Shown: piece after piece, positions 1-12,170 of the stretch | How the letters are laid out: every line of letters begins with the position of its first letter | Numbering within the stretch: position 1 is the stretch's first letter | NCBI GenBank assembly: GCA_029204225.1 | Contig: CM055103.1 | Location: 46,686,703 to 46,750,702 of the forward strand | DNA from: Diphasiastrum complanatum | Lineage: Eukaryota; Streptophyta; Lycopodiopsida; Lycopodiales; Lycopodiaceae | Reading direction: 5' to 3' | DNA length: 64,000 nucleotides | Notes under the pieces: generated by a model | What the model was told of the DNA's origin: nothing | The model's database searches: none | The model's input: only the letters and a program-made list of their open reading frames with translations | Position numbers and translations under genes: made by a program

Positions 1-1446
1 GTGGCAAAGGGGTATGCTCAAGAATATGGTATTGACTATGATGAGACCTTTGCACCCGTGGCAAAGATGGTAACTATTCGAATCCTAATCTCTCTTGCAA
101 CTCTTTATGATTGGGATATGTGGCAAATGGATGTTACTAATGCCTTCTTGAATGGTGATCTTGAAGAAGATATTTACATGGAGCAACTCAAGTGGCAATT
201 TCTTCAAGGCAAGGAAGATCTCGTTGAGGTTTGGTTTGAGCTCAAATGGGCTGGTTTTATTAGGTTTGATACTCAACTTCATCTACTCTACTTCATGTTG
301 GATAGAAGTGTAGAAATCGATCTTTTGGTTTATGATGGTGACATTGTTTTCACTAACTATAGTGAAAGGTTGAAATCAAGCAATGATGAGATCTTGTGGG
401 ATGTTAATCATGTGTTTGAGAGGGAGTATCTTCAGAGGTTCAGATCTGAAGATGTTTATAAATGCAAAGTCCTTGATGTTTTATTGGAAGATCAAGATGT
501 TGATCTTGAATTGCTTCATCAACACCAAGAGGCAAGTAGCAATTGGAAGCTAGTCAAAAGCATGAAAGGGGAGCCACATGGGCAAAGCATCTTGGATCTG
601 TTTTTACAGGTCCTTGAAGGTTCAAGTAAGGTTCTTGGAGCAGCAAGGAAGTGTCCTTTTACTCTACCTTACTTGTTTAATCTCATGTATGAACATTGTC
701 ATGTCAATGTGTTGGAATTGTCAAAATTCAATGAAACTAGTTCCACAGTTTTGCATCTTTTGGATCTTGGAGATGGAATAGTTATCATTGCTGGTTTTTA
801 TGATCAAGTACATGCATTCATTCAAATTTCAAAAGATATGGAAGTGGTCAATATGTTTACTTTTGAGCAAAGTTCAAGATCTAGCATCCTAGTGTTGGCA
901 AATTGGCAAATTGTTGACAATGTAGGATCAAGCGTTATATGCCAATCTTGTGGAGATACTTCAAGTATTTCAAGTTCAGGTTTTGCTCATTCAAATGGAA
1001 CAGAGAACACATCATTTTGGCATTCATTCACTCAAGGGCTTTCGTGGATTGGAGATCTACAAAGGCAAGGTGGTGATGGAGGTTCATTCATGGAGATACA
1101 TGGTGCATTCACTATGGGCATAGTGGAATGTGGACGAGGCATGCAAACACCTGTTGGTTACTTTCACTTACAACTTGTTTGCTGCTGTTTTACAGAGAAC
1201 TCAAAGGTGGATACATGGAGGAATCCTTTCATTGTTATTCTATGTTCTTTTACATGTATCTTGTTCACCATTCTATGTAAAATTGATGTAAGAAATAGTG
1301 AAGCATCCTATATGGGCACTATTATCTATATCAATTATGTTGTACTTCATATTGTACATATTAGAACACTTGAAAAGAGATCTATCATCATGATGGAGAT
1401 CATTCTTAGGTTGGAGCAAAGTAGTGTTGTAAAACTAGCAAGTTAA
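1..1446 (+). pseudogene. Ty1/copia pol 3' part (RT start, decayed RT/RNase H), frame still open
   Basis: The first ~62 codons are a clear copia reverse transcriptase start: GYAQEYGIDYDETFAPVAKM, then QMDVTNAFLNGDLEEDIYMEQ-type residues. Beyond that the frame stays open for 481 codons but fits RT/RNase H only in patches: a YDGD at residues 111-114 where copia has the catalytic YVDD, DVYKCK like the EVYK of the RT tail, and LSKFNE like the LSKFM of RNase H. The usual [10 protein letters not shown] block is missing. The reading frame enters from outside the window (first codon GTG, not a real start) and ends 13 bp before the 3' LTR, the normal copia arrangement. Seen: RT homology and loss of the active site. 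Inferred: the product is a dead polymerase. Confidence 0.75.
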
Positions 1447-1459
1447 GTTGAAGAGGGAG

Positions 1460-2112
1460 TGTGAAAATTGTCAACATTTCCTAGCTAGTTTGAGGCCTAA
1501 ATTGGCAATTTTTGTACATAGTTTTGGATCTAACCTTTCACACGTGTGAAAGAGACCTAGATACTTTTATTCTAGTATATATTTCATGTTGAAGAAGTCT
1601 CAAACTTCGGGACCTTCTAAATGACACTAAAATCATGTTATTTGGACATATAGGCCAAAATTGGCTATTTTAGGTTACTGGTGTCCTAAAATTGGGTCCT
1701 AAGTTCTAGAGAGAGGAGAGAGAGTCATCTCTCTCACCTATATTAGGCTGAAATTCGTGGAGAACAGGTTGGAGAAACCTTTTGTATGCTTCATTGAGAT
1801 CAATAGATCATTGTCATTGTTTCTTCCTCCATTGAGAGCATTGTTGTGTGTATTGTCTTCAAGCTATTGTGTATGATCTTAGGTGCTTTCCAAAAGTGAT
1901 AGGCTGATGTATTATGGACTGTATAATGCTATTTTGCCCGCACTTGATGTTTATGGAAGTTTCCATTTGTGATAAATGCTTTTTGATCAAGTTCTTTGCA
2001 TTCTAGGTAGCATAGAATGTGTTGCCAATTCCTAGCTTATGTAGTTTGGAGTGCAAGCATTCAAGCCAATGATCTTGGAGTTTAGATCCACTTAGGATCT
2101 GTATTTTTCACA
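1460..2112 (+). repeat. 3' LTR of copia element (653 bp)
   Basis: The purine tract AAGAGGGAG (1451-1459) is followed by TGTGAAAA, and the repeat ends TTTTCACA at 2112. This is a perfect 8-bp terminal inverted repeat with TG...CA ends. A GA/CT-rich stretch lies at about 1710-1737 in the leader. The 5' LTR and the second target-site copy lie outside the window, so the 5-bp duplication cannot be tested. Confidence 0.85.
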
Positions 2113-2520
2113 CGCAATATCTCAAAAGAGCAGACAGAGAAGCAACGGGCTCAGGAATATTTCAAGACTCAACAGGCGGCCCTGGAATTGAAAGTCCAAC
2201 AAGCAGACCAGCAGGTGCATGCCTTCTAGGCTGCCCTAGGTCAAATGGTAGCCGTAGCAGAAGATGAATCGCCGGTCTCTCAAAAGTTGCAGAGGAAGCG
2301 CGTCGAATATTACAAGGACCACTCAGGCCACGTGCTGCAAGCATACCAAGATCAGCGAAAACTTCATGACGTTGAGCTCCACACTAAGGATACTGAGTTG
2401 GCAACCCTATGTGCCACGTTCCAAGAAGACGAGCAAGCGCTCCAAGCAACAAAAGGCCAGTTAAGAACCCTCAAGAAGCAGTTCAAGGCCGTTTTAGAGT
2501 TTTCCACCGCTCTAGACGGT
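2113..2520 (+). pseudogene. Coiled-coil ORF remnant next to copia LTR
   Basis: Immediately after the LTR a coding-like frame runs with one internal TAG (2227-2229). It encodes Gln/Lys/Glu-rich heptads such as QQAALELKVQQADQQ before the stop, then QKLQRKRVEYY and ATKGQLRTLKKQFKAVLEF after it. The coding character ends near 2520 at ALDG followed by GTAATT, a plausible splice donor, and the DNA becomes T-rich. The copia element appears to have inserted into or beside this ORF, so its 5' part is outside the window. No family is recognised; it may belong with the accessory ORFs at 16-17 and 22 kb, but the only shared property here is the coiled coil. The frame continues open to 2898, but through T-rich, non-coding-looking sequence. 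Confidence 0.45.
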
Positions 2521-4036
2521 AATTTACCTCTTATTTTTCAGTATTTGATTAGACTAGTTTTTTATTATTTTTGTCTGCCATTCTCGGCTTTCTCCCTCTC
2601 TAATTTTGATGTCATTCATTTTCATCAGATTGCATCGGAGGTCAATAAAAATAATTTTGTTTTTGTCATCTTTACTAGCTTTATCCAGGTTAAGGATTTC
2701 GGCTATTTTTGTTGCGAAACTTTTTTTGTTTCTTATTCGTCCTCTCTCTTCTTATTCGCGAACAATTATTCTGTCTTTGATTTTTCTTTTCGTGTGGAAG
2801 CTCTTACGGGATCCCAGACACTCGACTACGCATCACAGAACATATTTTATTCTAGCAATCAAGAGACACAATACAAGGCCAAGAGATACATGAAATAGAG
2901 CGACTATATTGTCAGTTTGGTTTTAGAGCAAGATCGTCAGTGTCTCGCTCGTTGGCGGATTGACTCTCTACTCTTTCGCTGTGTTCTACTCGTTGGCAGA
3001 CTTTCATGCACATCTACGGTATTTTGGCTTTCTTACTCTATTCGCTACGTCTCTCTCTGTTTCTTACAGATCTCTGTAAAATTCTCATCACTTTTTCTCT
3101 CTTTTTGGTTATGATCTAGAGAGGATCGTTTATACCTCTATTGTGTGGAGTTTACAAGATAGCTAAACGTAGAATCACAAGACTAGTTAATGCTAATCAA
3201 CTAGTTAGTTAGTCTCCGTCGTTGTTATTCGTTTCAGTTGGGCATGAAGCCTATTGAACTGCCAGCTGGTAGTGTGAAAGATTTCTCTTCATGTGTTTTT
3301 GTTCTTTTCGTAGTTTTCATTTTGCGTCCATTTTGCATTTTGCGGTCCTGGAGGTGTGTTTACGATTTGCGATTTTTTGATTTTTTTTACAGTTTAATGT
3401 TTTTTATAAATTTTTTATACTAATTTAGCTAGCTTTGTTTTTTTAATTTTCAAGTTTTTTTTTCTTAATTTTGTATTGTCAAGTTCATGGAAGGGATGAT
3501 GAGAAAGGAGAGCACAATTGAAGCACCAAATAATCCCATAGGCATTTGGTGCAGCATCAACACTTTTCAGCTATATATAGACTATAAAACTAGTTCATTT
3601 TGCAAAAATTGGGGCATGAATTTCCATTTTACTGAAATGTACTCCCAAAAAAATACTCTTCATTCTCTTTTAACCTTTATTATGGAGATCTGATATGGTC
3701 TTGACATGTGGCATAACATTTATCCCATAAGCATTTGTGGAATCTGACTATAGGAAAAAAAAAAAAACATAAATAACCCCCCTCCCCCCCCCCCTCCCAC
3801 AATGCTTTTTTTTTTGTTTTCTGAAATTTTTAAGCTTTCTTATCTCCAAGCTCTTTTGTTTCAAATTTTCTAGCTCTTAAAATATGGTAAATTTTTTTTA
3901 ATCCCATAAGCAAACTTTTCTTTCAAGTTTTTCCAAGTAGTTTTTGTCAAGTAAAATGGGAGAGCATAGAAGAATTAGAGAATGAGAGGGCCCACCCACC
4001 GCAGCGGGTGAGCTCTCCCCTATAATTTATATATCT

Positions 4037-4040
<4 letters not shown>
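2521..4040. other. T-rich intergenic sequence, no gene seen
   Basis: Strongly T-rich on the + strand, with short ORFs of no recognisable family. It contains intron-like pyrimidine tracts ending in CAG (for example near 2540 and 2629) and a C-rich run at about 3777-3794. It could be introns or flank of the coiled-coil ORF, or transposon leader sequence. Confidence 0.5.

Positions 4041-4071
<31 letters not shown>
4041..4071. repeat. (TA)n microsatellite
   Basis: About 15 TA dinucleotides in an AT-rich context, ending before TGTACTAGTA. Confidence 0.9.
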
Positions 4072-4075
<4 letters not shown>

Positions 4076-4080
4076 TAGTA

Positions 4081-4689
4081 TCAGGTAAGCCCGTCGTTGA
4101 CGACCTTGGGCAGCCGGTGATCTGGGTGAAAGCCGATGATTTGGATGGCGACCGATGGTTTAGGAGGAAAGTTGATGGGTGGCCGATGTATGTGTGTGCA
4201 TGTACGTGAGTGCACGTGTTGATGGGCCGCCAACAATTTGAGATGATGGTGGTTGCTTGTGGTCGAGATGTGTAGATGATGCTCAGAGCGGGCGATTGAT
4301 GATTTACTTAGCCATCCTCCCCCTCCCTGTGGTTTGTGGCACAACATTCTTTTCAGTTTTTAATTTTTTTTGTGAGACGACGCATTGCGCGTCCTCCTCC
4401 ATGGTGCCGAGAGAGTGGAAAATGTAAAGGGGGGCTGTCTTACCCCATAAAAAGGGAGGGAGACAGGGGTGAGAGAATGTAGCCCTCTCCCCCACCATAA
4501 AAAAAGAATGTGTGAGAAGGCTAAATGCTCTCCTTCCTCCCTCCACTCCCCCCCACCCCTAAAAAAAAAAAAAAACATTTTTGTGGGGATCGGGAATGGG
4601 GCCTCTTTATTTTTTTGAGAGGAGGGGAGGGGGTTTGAAAAACTAAAGAGCCCTCTTAAGAAAACAACTCTCCCTCACAATCAGAGATC
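4081..4689. other. No gene recognised; purine/pyrimidine-rich
   Basis: The minus strand has overlapping ORFs of 72-88 codons in three frames with low-complexity residues (Phe, Gly, Pro, Ser). They follow G-rich runs and the A-run at 4560-4575. No domain is recognised and no frame stands out. Confidence 0.4.
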
Positions 4690-5480
<791 letters not shown>

Positions 5481-5769
5481 GGCCATGCCTTTCGGATGAA
5501 TTGGATAGTTTTAAAGAAGCGAAGAGATCCATGGTGAACCTCTGATAGAGCTCTGGGTGGTCCATGAGACACTGTGACGGCTGGTCTGTGGCTTTCAGGT
5601 GAGTGTATATCTTTCTGTCTCTCTGTCTCTCTCCCTCTCTCCCTCTCTCTCTCTCTCTCTTTATCACATTGCGTAAAGATTAAGCAATCCGGAACGTTCC
5701 GGAAATCAAATTCAGAGTTTTGTAAATCCAATTTCAGCTATAGTTCAAGACTCAATTTGTAAATCCAAT

Positions 5770-6440
5770 TTTCGAGGTACATTTCGAAATAGTTTTGAGG
5801 TACATTTCGAGGTATTTTTGGAGACTTCAATTTTTGAGACACGAATATTTCAAGACTCGAGACTCGAGACTCGAATTTTTGGAAACTTCAATTTTTTGAG
5901 TCTCGAAATTTTGGAGACACGAAGCTCGAATTATTGGAAATTTCAATTTTTGGAGTTCAAAATTTTTCTAGATTCGAATTTTTGGAGTCTCCAAATTTTC
6001 GAGACTCAATTTGTGGAGACAAAGTTTTGGAGACTCAAGACTCAAATTTTTGGAGGTATTTCGAGGTAGATTTTGAGGTTTTAATTTTTGGAGATTCGAG
6101 AGACTCGAAATTTTTGAGTCTCCAAAAATTTCGAGACTCGAAACTCGAAATTTTCGAGACTCCAAACACGACACTCCAAATTTTCAAAACTCCAAAAATT
6201 GAAATCTCTAAAAATTCGACTTTCGAGTCTCGAGAAATTTGTGTCTCGAATATTTCGTGTCTTGCAAATGTCGTGTATCAAAAAATTGAAGTCTCCAAAA
6301 ATACCTCAAATATACCTCCAGAAATTCGAGTCTTGAGTCTCCAAAAATTCGTCTCTCACATATTTTCGAGGTTTAACACATTTTTCACAACTAATATGTG
6401 AAAAATACGAGATTTTTGAGGTAGAGAGATAATTTTTACG
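5770..6440. repeat. Decayed GAGACTCGA-type satellite
   Basis: Dense repetition of words such as GAGACTCGAA, TTTTTGGAGA and TCGAGACTC on both strands, with no fixed period visible by eye. The inverted words GAGTCTC and GAGACTC alternate, so the block is largely self-complementary. Apparent ORFs (Phe/Ser/Leu/Glu/Thr-rich) are translations of the repeat and occur on both strands. Confidence 0.7.
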
Positions 6441-7026
6441 AGGTATTCTCGCGTTTCGAGGTATTTTCGCGAGATTTGCAAGGTTTCTCCAGGATCTTTT
6501 CAAGTTATTTTCACATTTCAAGGCCAATTTCGCGAAGGCTTCGCGAAGATTTGCTGATCTTCACAAAAATTTTGTGGAAGAGATTTTTTCGCGGGATTTT
6601 CGAGATAGAGAGATTTTTCTCGAAATTTCAAGAAAGAAAGATATTTTGTTGCGAAATTTTTCTAGAATTTTTCGATTGCCAAATATTTTCTAAAGGGATT
6701 GTCCCTTTAAGGATTTTCGCGAAATTTTCGAGAAGCATTATAGGATTTTCACGAAAATTTCTCGAGTTTTTCGAAGCATCCCCCTCCAGAAAAAGTTTTC
6801 GCGAAATTTTTGAGGCCTCCAAAAAATCTTCATGAGGTATTTAGCGAAAGAGAGAATTTCGCGAGAAATTTTCTAGAGAGAGAGTTGGAATTTCTCGCGA
6901 AATTTTCGAGAGTGAATTGGAATTTTTCACGAAATTCTCTCAAATTTTTTGCGAATTTCGCTCTGTCGAAAATTTCGTGAAATTCTCTCTCTCTCGAAAA
7001 TTTTAACTCTCTCTCTCTCTCTCAAT

Positions 7027-7029
<3 letters not shown>

Positions 7030-7110
<81 letters not shown>
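7030..7110 (+). repeat. (GA)n array, 81 bp
   Basis: Pure GA repeat between AATTTT and TTAAAATT. It is in inverted orientation to the three CT arrays that follow. Confidence 0.97.
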
Positions 7111-7112
<2 letters not shown>

Positions 7113-7250
7113 AAAATTTTTGAGAAAGAAAGAGATAGAGAGAGAATTTTGCGAAACCTTAGAGAGAGAGAGAGAGTTAAAATTTTTGCAAAAATTTTCG
7201 AGAGAGAATTTTGCAAAATTTTCGATAGCGCGAAATTTGAGAGAGATATT

Positions 7251-7368
<118 letters not shown>

Positions 7369-7670
7369 AATTTTCCACGAAAATTTTGCTAAAAATTCCA
7401 ACTCTCTCTCAAAAATTTCAAGAGAGAATTTTTCGTCGATTTTCGATTTTCGAGAGAGAGTTGGAATTTTTAGTGAAATTTTCGCGGAAGAGAATTGTTC
7501 GCGACTCAAAAGAGATTTTTTCGCGGGATTTTCGAGCTAGAGAGAAAGAGATTTTTCACCAATTTCACTGAAGGATTCGACGATTTTCATGAAGGATTCC
7601 TCGAAAATATTTTCTGGAGGGATTGTCTCTTCAAACATTTTCACGAAAAGTTGTCTCTCTCAAAAATTTT

Positions 7671-7794
<124 letters not shown>

Positions 7795-7904
7795 ATTGTT
7801 CGCGAAATTTTCGAGAGAGTGAGAATTTTTCGCGAAAATTTCGCCTAAGAGAGAATCAGCTTCGTATCAAAATTTCGCAAAAAATACTCTCAATTTTTTT
7901 GCGA

Positions 7905-8032
<128 letters not shown>

Positions 8033-8759
8033 TCGCTCGTCTACGAAAATTTTGCTAAAAATTTCATCTCTCTCTCGAAAATTTTACAGAAATTTTCGTG
8101 AGAGAATTTTTTGCCGATTTTTGAGAGAGTATTGGAATTTTTCGTGACTCAGAAGAGATTTTTTTGTGGGATTTTCGAGATAGAGAAAAAGAGATTTTTC
8201 GCCAATTTGGCTGAAGGTTTCACCGATTTTCGTGAAGGATTCCTCGAAAATATTTTCTGGAGGGATTGTCTCTTCAGAGATTCCAAAACATATTTCGCGT
8301 TTCGAGGTATTGTCTCTTCAGGGATTTTCGCGAAATTTTTGAGAAGCCTTAAAGATTTTCGTAGAAATTTTGTGTGTTTTTCGAGCCATCTCTCTCCAGA
8401 AAAATTTTTCGTGGCGTCTCCCACTCGACACTCGACACTCAACACTTTCAAGGTATTTTTGGGGTATTTTCAAGCCAATTCGAGGTATGTTCGGGGGTAT
8501 TTTTGGGCCATTTTTGGGATATTTTCGAGCATTTTCAAGGTATTTACTGGCCATTTTCGAGATTCAGTGATGTTCGTGAAACCTTCAGGGAAATTTTGTG
8601 AAATTTTTGCGACATTGGCCCTCCCCCTCCAGAAAAATGCGACACTCCCCTCCCCCTCTTAAAAAATGCCTCCCCCTCCCAAACAATGTGACACGTCGAC
8701 TGGCATTATATGACTCAACTAGCTTTGAAAGTTCACTACAAGAATGATATGCAACAAGC

Positions 8760-9060
8760 ACATTAAAAGGCACATAAGATTGTTGAATTTAGAGACCTTC
8801 CATTGCCATAGGTTTGAAGGGTCAAAAAGGTTTAGTTGAAGGGCGGGAGGCCCTCTGAGAACAAGGAAGGGAGTGGACAAGAGATTGGTGAATTTAGAGA
8901 CCTTCGATTGCCGTAGGTTTGAAGGGGCAAAAAGGTGGGCGGGAGGCCCTCTGAGAACAAGGAAGGGAGATGATTGCCATTTTGAAGGGGCAAAAAGGTT
9001 TAGTTGAAGGGCGGGAGGCCCTCTGAGAACAAGGAAGGGAGTGGATTGCCATCTCCAACC
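8760..9060. repeat. Three-copy repeat containing a 33-bp core
   Basis: The 33-bp core GGGCGGGAGGCCCTCTGAGA... ending GGAAGGGAG is exact at 8841-8873, 8937-8969 and 9009-9041. It is preceded by related GAATTTAGAGACCTTC and GAAGGGGCAAAAAGG phrases. Copy spacing is 96 then 72 bp, so units are unequal. It reads through as ORFs on the minus strand (repeating LVLRGPPA), which is a by-product of the repeat. Confidence 0.85.
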
Positions 9061-9560
9061 ATTTGCTGGAGTCCATCTAGCCAATTAGCTTAAGTGCATG
9101 TTTTTGGCTCAACCAAAGAAGTGCCAAAAATACACTACCACAAGTTATAGCACTAAGGCTACCCCACTTACAAGTTAGCACTTTTCATTTTTGCTAAATG
9201 ACAAGTGTGCTGCCCCAATTAGCCCCACTTAGAGTTAACTCACACAAGTTAGCTAATGGATTATTCAATTAGCACTAACTTGGACTAGACCATTTTGTGC
9301 TCCTCACTGACTGATGTAAAACAGGTTCATTAAGCTAAGGTGTGCTTCAATTATTGTTGCATCCAACTCCCAGGGTCCTCCAGTTGCCTTCATTTCTTCT
9401 CCTCCAACTGCCACAGTCCAATGTTTTGGCATCTGTGCCTCTTTGTGCTGCTGCACCTCTCTTCTCCTCCATAGTTGCTCCTCAGTTACTAACTTGTACG
9501 TAGGGCATCATCAACTCAATTACAACAAACGTAACAGAACGTAATCTATGGGGCAAATTT
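9061..9560. other. Intergenic, nothing recognised
   Basis: AT-rich sequence with many TTAGC and CACTTA words. There is no ORF above 60 codons with a recognisable motif and no LTR signature. Confidence 0.5.
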
Positions 9561-9579
9561 TCTTTTGACAAATTTTTGT

Positions 9580-9822
9580 TACACGCACCTTCCGGACTTC
9601 GGAGGGTGCACATAAAAAAATCTACTTTTTTTTACACTAAAAAAAAATTCCATCTCAAAAAAAACACTTCTTGGTTTCCAAGGGGAGGCTCGAACCTGGG
9701 ACCAAAGAAACTTTGGATGCCAAGCTAACCAGTTGAGCCAACCCCGTTGGGTCAAGTAAGGGAATGCTTCTTGGTTTCCAAGGGGAGTCTCAAACCTGGG
9801 ACCAAAGAAACTTTGGATGCGG
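9580..9822 (-). repeat. tRNA-related SINE-like unit, partly duplicated
   Basis: Read on the minus strand, TGGCTCAACTGGTTAG (complement of about 9725-9740) matches a pol III A box, and CCCAGGTTCGAGCC, about 35 bp further on, matches a B box closely. This resembles a tRNA head followed by an unrelated body (A/T runs, then a GC-rich end near 9585-9610). A 54-bp block spanning the B box (9667-9720) is repeated at 9767-9820 with GTCTCAAACC replacing GGCTCGAACC. It is not a functional tRNA because no good anticodon arm is visible. The family is known in plants as tRNA-derived SINEs; the exact family was not identified. Confidence 0.55.
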
Positions 9823-9825
9823 CCC

Positions 9826-11045
9826 TTCGGCCCCAAAGCATACTTGTTGAAATTAGATAAAGAAAAGAGTCATTCTCTATATTTTTACAATTTTAAATTT
9901 TCACCAAGCGAGGAATCGCCTATACATCCTCGAGCTTTGGGGGCCTTCGCATATGGCATATACAGAAAAGGTTGGCCAGGAGTTTCTGATTTGTGTTTAG
10001 TACAAGGTGTAATGCAATGAGCCACATACTTCATCCTGCAGCTTATTGCTTAAACAAACGCTTACCGACATACATTCTGCCATCAGCTGTGCAACAATTT
10101 CATGTCACTCCTTGAATGTGAATCCTATTTTTTGGAACAATGCAACAGTTTTTTTTAGAGTCATTTCACCTGCTGCATCCCTGCTGCCATTCTTGGCGAT
10201 AGGGGAAGCTGCAAAGGGTGTCAGCAATAACCGAGACGCTAAATCCTTCTTTAAACAAATTAATAACCAGTTTTACGATCTAAGACTAAAGCAAATGGGC
10301 GTGGGCTTTTGATTATTTAACTTGGACGAGATGAAGTCGTGCAAGAGCAAACTACCTAATTTACAAAAGCTTTCAGAATGTATGTCATGCCCATTTCGAG
10401 AAATATGGAAAAACGTAACATCTGCTATGAAAAAAGAAACATCTGGAAGAGCTTGTGTGTGAGTTGCGATTGCAACTTCTAGGACTTATGAAAAGGTTTA
10501 ACGGGCATGGACACACATGACGTAAATAGAATCTCAAAAGGTGCGCGATTCACAAGAATGCAAAACTGATCTGAATCACAACGGTGACACTTCACTGATC
10601 ATCTACCATTCTTTGTTCTTCCACGATGTTACGATATTGAAACTCGACCAAGAAATTAAGTTTTCAAACATTCTGTGTAGATAGAAATACTGCTAATAGT
10701 TCACAATAAGTAAGGACCTGTATATTATAAAGGTCCGAAGTGCTTAGAGCAACAGAAGTTCAATACGACCACGATAACAAAAAAGATTCAGCTTCCATCT
10801 TGAACTCAACAAATATAAAAAAAGGCTTCAAGCACCACATTTAAAACAGCTCTAGCTTTACATCCTCGAAGTAGGTCAGTCGCATTGTAAACAAGTTATG
10901 TAAATCCAACGAAACACGGAGGGAAGGTAATGAAACCCCGTTAGTGTTGAAGGTTTGGAATTAAGATATCAGCTATACGACTAGCATTCACTCGGCAGAT
11001 TGTAAAAACCAAATGATAATTCTTGTAGCTAGATCTTGCATGCCT
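9826..11045. other. Intergenic / 3' flank of the ERF gene
   Basis: Two short + strand ORFs (67 and 88 codons; 9817-10020 and 10046-10312) have no recognised homology. The region from about 10700 to 11045 lies downstream of the minus-strand ERF and probably holds its 3' UTR. No transposon protein is seen here. Confidence 0.45.
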
Positions 11046-12170
11046 CTAAAACGGATTGATGAGTTCTGGTAACTGCTGGATATCATGAATCATCTTCTCA
11101 GTTAAAGGAGGCATTTCCATAAGAAACAGATTGTCATGCAAAGAGGCTTGGGCCGTTGTTGGAGGTTTGAAATCTAGGTCGTTTGTCTGCCAGTTATTCT
11201 GCTGAAAATCATTCCATAAACCACAGCTTACTTCGTATAACGACGGAATAGAACCGTTTAAATTAATTGAACCGTACTCAATTTCCGGGCTGCAGACTTC
11301 GGATGTTGGCAACGAGCTGAATTCACCGTCTAAGACGAAACCAGGACACGAGTCCCCATTTCTAGTAGGCCAGCTCTGGATCTCAAGATCTTGAATGGTG
11401 TCCCAAAGGCCACATAGATCGATGCTTACATCTATGCTATGCTGTGCATGGGCATTCTCTGACGTAGTGGGACTGCAGACTTCAGATGAAGGCAATGAAA
11501 CCGACTCAAATGAATTAACCGGTGTAGAGAAAATTTGTGCGTCCGGGATTTGACAGACACGAAACTTGCTTAAACTGGAAATGGGTTCCATTGTCCTTTC
11601 ATCATGCCACGTTTGAAAACCGCAAGGCTTTACGTTGTCCAGAGTTTTCTGTAGTTCCTCGACTGTAAAACTCGATAGAAGATTACTCTCCGTAGAATTA
11701 AGTATGTGCTCTGCGGAATCCACTCTCAAAAGCTCTTGCTCTAAGGACTTCCGGTGCATGTTCCAGCAGACTATGGAATTTAACGATTGCTCTTCGCATG
11801 TTGATTCCAGAAATAAACGATCGTTGGGTCGATCCAGAACAGCTGCCATCCTAGAAGATTGCAACTCCCGACTCATTTCAAGAGAATTCGAAGACTTGTA
11901 TGCAGGCATAAGATCATTGACTATTTGCATTCGGGCGGAGGCCGAATCAGTAGGCAGGCTATCATACACGAAATTTGTGCGAGCTTTGCTACCACGCATT
12001 GATCTGGCAGCCGTATCGTAGGCCAGGGCTGCTTCTTCAGCGGTATCGAAAGTGCCGAGCCACCGTCGTTCCTTAGTATGAGGATCACGAATCTCGGCGG
12101 CATAACGACCCCAAGGCCTGCGCCTTACGCCCCGGTATTTTCCCTCCCGGTTTCGTCTTGGTTTTTTCAT
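11046..12170 (-). CDS. AP2/ERF-domain transcription factor (ERF group VIII-like)
   Basis: A single-exon 374-aa protein. The AP2/ERF DNA-binding domain is at residues 12-70: [19 protein letters not shown], the WLG motif at 37-39, [16 protein letters not shown], then ARTNFVY. The AAEIRD segment is of ERF rather than DREB type. The domain is very close to plant PUCHI/LEAFY PETIOLE/ESR-type factors (ERF group VIIIb), nuclear regulators of meristem and organ development, but the subgroup is inferred from the domain alone. The C-terminal half is Ser/acidic-rich, unlike any motif I know, and contains a duplicated module: SEVCSP at 229-234 and 290-295, CGLW at 253-256 and 316-319. The start is supported by an in-frame TGA two codons upstream. 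No stops or frameshifts are present, unlike every neighbouring ORF, so it is likely a live gene. Confidence 0.92.
   Translation of the reverse strand: MKKPRRNREGKYRGVRRRPWGRYAAEIRDPHTKERRWLGTFDTAEEAALAYDTAARSMRGSKARTNFVYDSLPTDSASARMQIVNDLMPAYKSSNSLEMSRELQSSRMAAVLDRPNDRLFLESTCEEQSLNSIVCWNMHRKSLEQELLRVDSAEHILNSTESNLLSSFTVEELQKTLDNVKPCGFQTWHDERTMEPISSLSKFRVCQIPDAQIFSTPVNSFESVSLPSSEVCSPTTSENAHAQHSIDVSIDLCGLWDTIQDLEIQSWPTRNGDSCPGFVLDGEFSSLPTSEVCSPEIEYGSINLNGSIPSLYEVSCGLWNDFQQNNWQTNDLDFKPPTTAQASLHDNLFLMEMPPLTEKMIHDIQQLPELINPF

Noticed and set aside
5818-6835. Phe/Ser/Arg-rich ORFs of 66-155 codons
   Set aside because: The repeat words force them on both strands, with no domain and no codon bias.
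9667-9740. Functional tRNA gene
   Set aside because: A and B boxes are present, but no anticodon arm or proper acceptor pairing is visible; treated as tRNA-derived.
11635-12103. 128-aa and other ORFs overlapping the ERF gene
   Set aside because: Shadows of the ERF coding sequence in other frames.
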